Below, piece by piece: positions 13,237 to 18,906 of a DNA stretch of 18,906 bases. The notes under the pieces are model-generated. The model had not been told where the DNA came from. It worked only from the letters and a program-made list of their open reading frames with translations, and did no database searches. How positions within the stretch are numbered: position 1 is the first letter of the stretch; every line of letters begins with the position of its first letter. A program made the translations under genes and the position numbers. The DNA comes from Nitrososphaeraceae archaeon (GTDB lineage Archaea > Thermoproteota > Nitrososphaeria > Nitrososphaerales > Nitrososphaeraceae), in the NCBI GenBank assembly GCA_025449515.1, contig JANWJI010000169.1:1-18906 (forward strand). The letters run 5' to 3'.

Positions 13237-15362
13237 TTACTATTTTTCTTGAGGCTTATCCTGATATCTATCGCACGTACACCTTTACCGTCTTCTAATA
13301 CAAGTAATGGATTCACATCGAGTTCTTCGATTTCTTGAAAATCTGTAATTAGTTGAGATAACCTTTGTAGAGATTCCTTTATGGCGCCAAGATCATGTGG
13401 TTTTTCTCCCCTAACACCTTTCAGCAAATTAATAGTTCTTACTGATTCAATCATCCTTTCAGCTTCTCGTTCTTCTAAAGGGGCAAGTCTAAAGACTACA
13501 TCCTTTAAAACTTCCACATAGATTCCTCCAAGTCCAAACATAATAAGTGGACCTAGGATTGGATCAAATTTGGCACCTAAGATTGTCTCCTTTCCAGATT
13601 TTATCATTTCTTGTACAAGTACGCCGTCAATCTTCGCGTCTGGTTTGTATTTTTTGGCATTATTGATGATTGCCCTGAATGCTTGTCTTACCTCGTCTTC
13701 GTTTTTTAAACCAATTTTAACTCCACCAGCATCGGATTTATGAACGATTTCTGGAGAAGCTATCTTCATCACCACCGGATAGCCAATCTCTTGAACCACC
13801 TTTGTGCATTCTTCTTCATTTTTCGCCAGGTGTTTTTTCGGTATGGAAAATCCATAGGCTTCAAGGACTTTATATCCCTCTTCCTCTAACAGATTAGTCC
13901 TAGACTGGGCTCTGACTTCGTCAAACACTTGTCTAACTTTAGATTGGTCGACGTTGAATTGCTTCGGCTCACCATACAATCTTTCGATCCATTCTCTAAA
14001 AGCATACATAGCATTAAGAGTTCTAATAGCTGGCTCGGCGTACATAAAATGCGGAATATCGCCGTCAGATAATATTTGTTTATTTTCAAGGCCCTCTGCT
14101 AATCCCATAAGTGCAGCAACCATGGTCTTGCCTGTTCCCTTTGCTCTAGAAGTCTTGACTATTGTTCTAGCGAGGTCGTCATAATTCAATGTTGCCGAAG
14201 GGGTACACATAGTAACTACAGATCCAACATTATTATTGGACAATACTTCAAGGATGACCTTTTCAAATCTACCAGAATCTGCATCTCCGACTATATCTAC
14301 TGGATTTCTTGATGAACCATGATGCGGTATTATCTTGTTTATTGTACCCCTTGAATCAGATAAATCGGCCATTCTCAAGCCATATTTAGAGCAAGCATCA
14401 GTTGAAATAATAGCTGGGCCACCGGCATTAGACACGATTGCAATTCCAGAATTAGACTTAGGCACGGGTTGTTTTGAAAATGCAGTAGCAAGCTCGAATA
14501 ATTCCTGCATTGTATCTACTCTGATGATTCCGCATTGCATAAATAGCGCGTCAAACGGCTCATCGCTTCCCATTAGCGCACCTGTGTGTGACATCGCAGC
14601 TTTTGCTCCTTCTGGCGTTCTTCCTGCTTTTAGTACTATGATAGGCTTCTTCATTTCTCTTGTAACTTTCTTTGTAATTTCCATAAATCTTCTGCCATCA
14701 TGAATGTCTTCCAGGTACATTACTATCACTCTAGTTTCCTCGTCGTATGCTAGGAGTTCGAGAATATCGTTTTCGTCCATGTCAACCTTATTACCCATGC
14801 TAATTACTTTGGAAAAACCTATATTCTGCGCTATTGCATCTTCTACTGTGGCTGCGCAAATCGCACCACTTTGAGAGACGAGTGCAATGTTACCATATCG
14901 TGGAGTTATTTTTAAGAAAGTTGCATTCATCATATTTCGCTGTGATAGGCTCATTATTCCAAGACAATTGGGTCCGATGATTCTTACCCCGTATTTCTTA
15001 CCAATGACACCAATCTCTTCTTCTAATTGGGCTCCGTCCTTATCAACTTCTTTAAACCCCGCTGAGACTACTATTGCTCCTTTAATCTTTTTCTTGCCTA
15101 CCTCTTCCATTACTTTGGGTACTGTTCTATTAGGAGTAGCAACCACTGCTAGGTCGATTTGGTCGGGCACCTCTAAGACGCTTTTGTAGGCCTTGAGGCC
15201 AGAAATAAAATCATTGGAAGGCGTGATGGGATAGATTTTTCCTTTATATCCATTGACAATATTTGAAAATATAGCCTTCCCAACACCAGGTTTCTCTGAA
15301 GCACCTATGACAGCGATGGATCGAGGGGAGAGAAAAATATTTTGGGATTCAGTTAATGACAT
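13230..15362 (-). CDS. ADP-forming acyl-CoA synthetase, fused alpha and beta
   Basis: These enzymes interconvert acyl-CoA, ADP and phosphate with the free acid, CoA and ATP. The chain has 710 residues. From the N-terminus: a CoA-binding domain (SPRSIAVIGASEKPGVGKAI), succinyl-CoA-ligase-like domains, the phospho-histidine in AAMSHTGALMGSDEPFD (about H259), and a C-terminal ATP-grasp domain (about 495-705) with the second histidine in IVHKSDAGGVKIGL (about H541) and the glycine loop MFGLGGIYVEVLKD. ATG at 15362 is preferred to TTG at 15374 because the family begins shortly before the CoA domain. In thaumarchaea two such proteins serve as 3-hydroxypropionyl-CoA and 4-hydroxybutyryl-CoA synthetases in carbon fixation. 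Acetyl-CoA synthetase activity is the other option. Substrate cannot be told from motifs. Confidence 0.87.
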   Translation of the reverse strand: MSLTESQNIFLSPRSIAVIGASEKPGVGKAIFSNIVNGYKGKIYPITPSNDFISGLKAYKSVLEVPDQIDLAVVATPNRTVPKVMEEVGKKKIKGAIVVSAGFKEVDKDGAQLEEEIGVIGKKYGVRIIGPNCLGIMSLSQRNMMNATFLKITPRYGNIALVSQSGAICAATVEDAIAQNIGFSKVISMGNKVDMDENDILELLAYDEETRVIVMYLEDIHDGRRFMEITKKVTREMKKPIIVLKAGRTPEGAKAAMSHTGALMGSDEPFDALFMQCGIIRVDTMQELFELATAFSKQPVPKSNSGIAIVSNAGGPAIISTDACSKYGLRMADLSDSRGTINKIIPHHGSSRNPVDIVGDADSGRFEKVILEVLSNNNVGSVVTMCTPSATLNYDDLARTIVKTSRAKGTGKTMVAALMGLAEGLENKQILSDGDIPHFMYAEPAIRTLNAMYAFREWIERLYGEPKQFNVDQSKVRQVFDEVRAQSRTNLLEEEGYKVLEAYGFSIPKKHLAKNEEECTKVVQEIGYPVVMKIASPEIVHKSDAGGVKIGLKNEDEVRQAFRAIINNAKKYKPDAKIDGVLVQEMIKSGKETILGAKFDPILGPLIMFGLGGIYVEVLKDVVFRLAPLEEREAERMIESVRTINLLKGVRGEKPHDLGAIKESLQRLSQLITDFQEIEELDVNPLLVLEDGKGVRAIDIRISLKKNSNK

Positions 15363-15387
15363 ACAATCAAACAAAGTCGGACGTAGA

Positions 15388-15397
15388 TAGTTAAATG
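15388..15397 (-). promoter_or_regulatory. Possible TATA element of the acyl-CoA synthetase
   Basis: On the minus strand catttaacta is centred about 30 nt before the ATG at 15362. It is a weak match to box A. Confidence 0.25.
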
Positions 15398-15399
15398 CA

Positions 15400-15752
15400 T
15401 TTCGATACTTCAGAAAAAATGAAATTTCATCGCAGACTAAGTAGATTGTATATAAAAGACAAGTTGTTCGGTCGACAGCAGTCCTAAGGTCTTAGATTTA
15501 CAGGTTTCCAGAGAAGTATATCGCGTGATTTGCGTGATTGCCATCGATTAGTTTATGAGAGATTAACCTTTTTTGATCGAACATTCTTTGGCCACGTAGC
15601 TATAAGTTGTTTGGGCCGTTTAATAACGTAGGGTATTCTGGAGTTGTGGCGATCTGTGACTAGATAGCGTTAATAGTGGTCAATATGTGTTAGTGTGGAA
15701 ATAAGATAATATGACAAGGAAGGGAGAAAAGACATTGTCGATAGTTGATAAC
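15400..15752. other. Divergent intergenic region
   Basis: About 350 nt between the acyl-CoA synthetase and the winged-helix gene. It contains a small palindrome ctaaggtcttag (15484-15495) and two near-adjacent copies of gcgtgatt (15522-15538). No RNA gene is recognised. A 34-codon frame from ATG at 15711 runs into the next gene but is not supported by promoter position. Confidence 0.35.
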
Positions 15753-15763
15753 GATTTATATCC
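15753..15763 (+). promoter_or_regulatory. TATA box of the winged-helix gene
   Basis: The sequence gatttatatcc is a good box A. Transcription would begin near 15784, about 10 nt before the TTG at 15794. That position excludes the ATG at 15711 as the start. Confidence 0.45.
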
Positions 15764-15793
15764 TGATTCATCATTATTAATAATAGTCAATAT

Positions 15794-16612
15794 TTGGAGA
15801 GTGACTTATTCATAGATAGCGAAAAGACTGAATCTGCAAAAACCACCACGATAGATGGTGTTGTCATCGGGGATTCTCAACACTCCCACGAGAATACAAT
15901 TTCTAATCAAAACCGTGCCTATCAGCTATTAATTAACGATACTGAAACGATCTCCACTAAGGATCTACGGCAGAATGACAATAGAATTCTTTCTTTTTTT
16001 GGTAAGGAATCTGGCTCCTATTACTCATTTAGAGGCCTAATGAGAAGCCTTAATATCCACCAACAGAGCCTAGCCAGAGCTTTAGATAGACTGGAGGATT
16101 TGGGTTTAATAGAAAGGTCCACATCTGGATTTAAACTAACAAAGGACGGGAAATCGATGACGTCTAATCATCACCTCCGAGAGGAAGATATCAATACAAA
16201 CATCCGAAGAAAGTACTCTCCCCTACTCCAAACATACATTCCTATAAGGATGAAGACTAGCGAAATAGCAGAAAATTTGGTTGGTAAATGGTTTGATAAA
16301 CTTAGATGGGCAGGTCTGATAAATGACGGGTCATTATACATACTTCAATGGATTAGCGTCGAAAATGGAATTCAATCTGGTCCAGTCAGCAATACAGCCA
16401 ATATTGCTGCATCATTCCAGATAAACTTGAGATTGATGTCTGACTATATCATAATTGAAACCAATGCTGTCACTACGAGAGAAAAAGTAGATGCTATGAT
16501 GGCATCATATAGGATCTTACATTTACTTACAAAACTGTTTCAAAGAAGGCTCGATTCTGATTGCCGTTCTTATGTAACGCCATTGCGTGAAATTTACGGT
16601 TCAAACAACTAG
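15794..16612 (+). CDS. Winged-helix protein, probable transcription regulator
   Basis: The 272-residue product has three parts. Residues 1-55 are polar and probably disordered. Residues 60-122 form a winged helix: DNRILSFFGKESGSYYSFRG, then HQQSLARALDRLEDLGLIER as the recognition helix region, and STSGFKLTKDGKSM as the wing. The C-terminal 140 residues are a mixed alpha/beta domain I do not recognise (KWFDKLRWAGLINDG, then DYIIIETNAVTTREKVDAMM). It is not an obvious member of MarR, ArsR or Lrp. No ATG fits; TTG at 15794 is the first start after an in-frame TGA at 15764 and agrees with the TATA box. The gene is divergent from the acyl-CoA synthetase, so regulation of that gene is possible but unproven. 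Confidence 0.7.
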   Translation: MESDLFIDSEKTESAKTTTIDGVVIGDSQHSHENTISNQNRAYQLLINDTETISTKDLRQNDNRILSFFGKESGSYYSFRGLMRSLNIHQQSLARALDRLEDLGLIERSTSGFKLTKDGKSMTSNHHLREEDINTNIRRKYSPLLQTYIPIRMKTSEIAENLVGKWFDKLRWAGLINDGSLYILQWISVENGIQSGPVSNTANIAASFQINLRLMSDYIIIETNAVTTREKVDAMMASYRILHLLTKLFQRRLDSDCRSYVTPLREIYGSNN

Positions 16613-16657
16613 ATTAGATTTCTTCTTTTCCTATGTTTTTTATTCTCGGCATTAATG

Positions 16658-17716
16658 CTATGCCCCAATTCTTTCTAGCATATCAAATACATCATCCAAT
16701 TTTGGCGGTAGCGCAGAAGAGTTTCTAACATATAGCGAAACACTCGCGTTAGAGAATATCAGTCTTTCCTTTGCGTCTAAACCTGACATATATCCAATTA
16801 CATCAGCAGCATCCCATACATCGCCGGCACCTGTCAAGGTTTTCGCTTCAACTCGAATGGAATGAACAAATTCAGCTTCTTTACCGTTAGACCATGCCGA
16901 TCCCTTTCTTGTGTGTAAATCTGTACTAATCCGGACATTATCTGCAATTGTCTTTGCTGCACCCTTAACTATCTCAGGATCGTAATGTTCTGGTATCAGA
17001 GTCCCTAGACCAATAGCTTTTCCGAGAGAATTGCACTCATTTTCATTTATACTTAAGACGTCCGTAATATTTGAAATTGATTCTAAGCATTTTTGAAAAT
17101 CTTCCCTTCTAGATTCGACATCTGCTGGATCTATAAAATGAAGAGCTTTAGAGGAATTTTCAAATACATACTCCGCTAATTGCGTTCCCTTCAAATTGCT
17201 ACCCCAATTCGCCACTATTGTTGCATCGGCGTTACCTAATATCTTAAGATGTTCCTCAGAATTAACCTTCTCAGGTCCGAAATCTGCATTGTCACCAACG
17301 TCACTTACCATTAAATTAAATTTGATATCTTCTTGGCTTAGAAATTCTAAGGATGTCGTGCGACCATGATTTCCAGGTACAATAAAAAGATCAACAATGT
17401 TTCTGAACTCCAAAAAAGTTTGGTGAAGAACAGCTGATGCAATTTCGTCTCCTACCGTAAATAATGCAACATTCGCTCCCAATCTTGCAAGGCTATATGC
17501 AATATTTACAGCATTTCCACCCTTGATATCCTTCGTAGGAATATCACGAATACTGCCACCGCCAAATCTTGCCTTTTCAGCCAAAACATTAAAAAATTCC
17601 TCTTTTGATGTTAACCTGATAATTCTGTCTAAAAAGAAATCCGGCATCACAACTATGGAATTCATGGATGAATAGTAATCTCTTATTTTTGTTGAAATTG
17701 TTGTATTCCGTGACAC
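16658..17716 (-). CDS. PfkB/ribokinase family kinase
   Basis: PfkB kinases phosphorylate sugars or nucleosides with ATP. The first family signature is GGNAVNIAYSLARLGANVALFTVGDE (66-91, in pieces GGNAVNIA and ARLGANVALFTVGDE). The second is TLTGAGDVWDAADVIGYMSG, with the anion hole GAGD and the catalytic base D299. Most members have GAGDxFxAG; here Trp, Asp and Ala-Asp replace the usual residues. The frame begins at GTG 17716, but ATG at 17665 (MNSIVVMPDFF) matches the usual start of the fold. A TATA box at 17731-17740 would start transcription near 17709, inside the longer form, which favours 17665 and 335 residues. Substrate is unknown: ribokinase, adenosine kinase or another sugar kinase are all possible. 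Confidence 0.8.
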   Translation of the reverse strand: MSRNTTISTKIRDYYSSMNSIVVMPDFFLDRIIRLTSKEEFFNVLAEKARFGGGSIRDIPTKDIKGGNAVNIAYSLARLGANVALFTVGDEIASAVLHQTFLEFRNIVDLFIVPGNHGRTTSLEFLSQEDIKFNLMVSDVGDNADFGPEKVNSEEHLKILGNADATIVANWGSNLKGTQLAEYVFENSSKALHFIDPADVESRREDFQKCLESISNITDVLSINENECNSLGKAIGLGTLIPEHYDPEIVKGAAKTIADNVRISTDLHTRKGSAWSNGKEAEFVHSIRVEAKTLTGAGDVWDAADVIGYMSGLDAKERLIFSNASVSLYVRNSSALPPKLDDVFDMLERIGA

Positions 17717-17730
17717 TTCTAATTAAGTGC

Positions 17731-17740
17731 CTATATTTTA
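17731..17740 (-). promoter_or_regulatory. TATA box of the PfkB kinase gene
   Basis: On the minus strand taaaatatag is centred near 17735, predicting a transcript start near 17709, downstream of the GTG at 17716 and about 44 nt before the ATG at 17665. Confidence 0.4.
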
Positions 17741-17756
17741 CAAACTATTTGTTTGT
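17740..17756. repeat. Inverted repeat upstream of the PfkB kinase gene
   Basis: The perfect 6-bp arms acaaac and gtttgt enclose tattt. It abuts the TATA box on the upstream side, so it could be an activator or repressor site. Confidence 0.35.
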
Positions 17757-18064
17757 TTTCAAATTTGCTGAACTAAGCTAAATATTGGAATAAGTAAATC
17801 GCCTCATTTCTACATCCCATAATAACTTCTGGCGAAATGATCACATTTCTATTTTATATTGGTGTCATAATTCAATATCAAATTTCTAAAATTCAGTCTC
17901 ATTTGAAACTCAATTTTGAGTATTGGATCGGTGATTTTTAGAAGCTTTTTTACAGATAAGCATACTAGGTGTTCATCTGAGCAAGTTTTTTCAGTTTTAT
18001 GACAATACTAATGCACTTTGTGATATTATTTCAAATTCTAGGTGATTTAAAAGTAGTACAATCA
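17757..18064. other. Divergent intergenic region
   Basis: About 310 nt of A+T-rich DNA with no gene seen. It contains the palindrome ctcaattttgag (17909-17920) and an imperfect hairpin just before it (agtctc/gaaact). Confidence 0.35.
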
Positions 18065-18074
18065 CAAATATATG
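18065..18074 (+). promoter_or_regulatory. TATA box of the PPOX-fold gene
   Basis: The sequence caaatatatg is centred about 29 nt before the ATG at 18099, giving a leaderless or near-leaderless transcript and supporting that start. Confidence 0.5.
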
Positions 18075-18098
18075 ATGTTCTCTAACTGCAAATAATAC

Positions 18099-18587
18099 AT
18101 GAAAATCATGAATGCCAATCCAGGGATGGGCACTCCACTAACAGAGGATGAAATAATAAGTTTTTTGACCAACAGTAAGCTTAATATTCATATTGCTACT
18201 CTTGACGAAAAAGGAGAACCAATTATACATCCGACATGGTATTACTTTGACGGTGGAAGCAAAAAATTCTATATCGAGACTTCAAGGACATCAAAAAAGA
18301 TAGAAAATGTAAACTCTAGAGATCTGGTTTATTACTGTGTAGACGACCCGAATCAGCCATATAAGGGAGTCAGAGGAAAGGGGAAGGTAAGAATACATGA
18401 TGATGTTGCTCATAATATACCATTGGCTGAAAAGATAATGGTCAGGTATCTGGGAAGTCTAGCACATCCTATGGCTACATCACTAATGAGTAACGTGAAA
18501 AACGGAGAATCCATTATTTTGGAAATCACACCGGATTACTATTCCACATGGGATTATGGGCATAAGAAAAATAACAGAATTGTTTGA
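18099..18587 (+). CDS. PPOX-fold FMN/F420-binding protein
   Basis: This 162-residue protein belongs to the split beta-barrel family related to pyridoxamine 5'-phosphate oxidase. Typical segments are TEDEIISFLTNSKLNIHIAT (15-34), GEPIIHPTWYYFDGGSKKFY (39-58) and TSRTSKKIENVNSRDLVYYC (61-80), the latter with the flavin or deazaflavin phosphate-binding T/S-R-K region. KGVRGKGKVRIHDD follows at 89-102. Family members bind FMN, F420 or heme and often reduce unsaturated substrates. Thaumarchaea make F420, so an F420 role is plausible. It is not the vitamin B6 oxidase by length or motifs. Start ATG 18099 is fixed by the promoter; later in-frame ATGs exist at codons 4 and 10. No partner gene is visible downstream. 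Confidence 0.78.
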   Translation: MKIMNANPGMGTPLTEDEIISFLTNSKLNIHIATLDEKGEPIIHPTWYYFDGGSKKFYIETSRTSKKIENVNSRDLVYYCVDDPNQPYKGVRGKGKVRIHDDVAHNIPLAEKIMVRYLGSLAHPMATSLMSNVKNGESIILEITPDYYSTWDYGHKKNNRIV

Positions 18588-18906
18588 GATGCAACATGCT
18601 TTACGTTATCCCCTAGCTTGCGGCAGAAATTCTTACTAGATGCCGATTATAAACTTTCATTTTTGCCTATGGTTATATGGCAAATATTCAGTTAGTTTAG
18701 TTGAATCTGACGTTATAGGACATAGGAGAAAATTAGAAATTGGACATTAGATTCTGAAAGCTTCAATGTATTTGCCGTCAATCCATTTTCAATCAACACA
18801 TTTCGTCAACTGTCGGTAACATGAAACCAATACTGACTGCTCATCTCTAATCTGGTTGCCGCTATTAACCCATCACAATAATGCTCAATTTTAGCTTCGA
18901 ATTTCA
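18588..18906. other. No gene recognised to the window end
   Basis: About 320 nt of A+T-rich DNA. I see no frame of useful length on either strand, no RNA gene and no repeat. Confidence 0.4.

Noticed and set aside
14335..14703. 122-codon plus-strand frame
   Set aside because: It is antisense to the acyl-CoA synthetase, which has unbroken domain motifs there.
15711..15815. 34-codon frame from an ATG upstream of the winged-helix gene
   Set aside because: It overlaps the next gene in another frame, and the TATA box at 15753-15763 lies inside it, so the transcript starts later.
1..18906. CRISPR array or phage/defence module
   Set aside because: No spaced direct repeats of 24-40 nt, cas genes, integrase or phage structural genes were seen; the only dense repeat is the 9-bp coding array.

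Overview
This window looks like a stretch of an ammonia-oxidising archaeon of the Nitrososphaeria (Thaumarchaeota), probably from a soil-type lineage. The evidence is archaeal: ribosomal proteins L44e and S27e, the 16S rRNA methyltransferase Nep1, a group II chaperonin, CobY in place of bacterial CobU, a one-chain ADP-forming acyl-CoA synthetase, an Lrp-type regulator, and many genes with an archaeal TATA box about 24-30 nt before the start codon (leaderless or nearly so). The DNA is A+T-rich. The genus assignment is an inference.

Layout. 1-965: an insertion sequence with a DDE transposase; the left inverted repeat lies at base 1, so the element begins at or before the window edge. 1005-2202: an unrecognised small protein and Nep1. 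2255-4850 (minus strand): heme o synthase, an Lrp/AsnC regulator and aspartate-semialdehyde dehydrogenase. 5005-9331 (plus strand): five tightly packed late cobalamin genes: threonine-phosphate decarboxylase, a short cobyric acid synthase, CbiB, CobS and CobY. 9328-9816 (minus): S27e and L44e, convergent with cobY and sharing the bases of its stop codon. 10015-12587 (plus): a 44-residue single-span membrane protein too short for ordinary gene callers, a FlK-like hotdog thioesterase and the thermosome with a (GGM)n tail encoded by a perfect 9-bp tandem repeat. 12588-13229: gene-poor. 13230-15362 (minus): ADP-forming acyl-CoA synthetase. 15794-16612: a winged-helix protein. 16658-17716 (minus): PfkB-family sugar or nucleoside kinase. 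18099-18587: a PPOX-fold flavin/F420-type protein. 18588-18906: nothing recognised.

How the genes work together. The cobalamin block covers the steps from cobyric acid and threonine phosphate to the nucleotide-loop assembly: CobD makes the aminopropanol phosphate linker, CbiP amidates the ring, CbiB attaches the linker, CobY activates with GTP, CobS joins the lower ligand. Aspartate-semialdehyde dehydrogenase, divergent from this block, leads to threonine, the source of the linker. Heme o synthase serves the terminal oxidase. The ADP-forming synthetase could be one of the 3-hydroxypropionate or 4-hydroxybutyrate CoA ligases of thaumarchaeal carbon fixation.

The most unusual item is the cobyric acid synthase. 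It keeps the whole N-terminal ATP-dependent synthetase domain and a tail resembling the end of full-length CobQ/CbiP, but the roughly 200-residue glutaminase domain in between is absent and there is no room for it in the DNA. In an organism living on ammonia this suggests direct use of free ammonia or a glutaminase partner encoded elsewhere.
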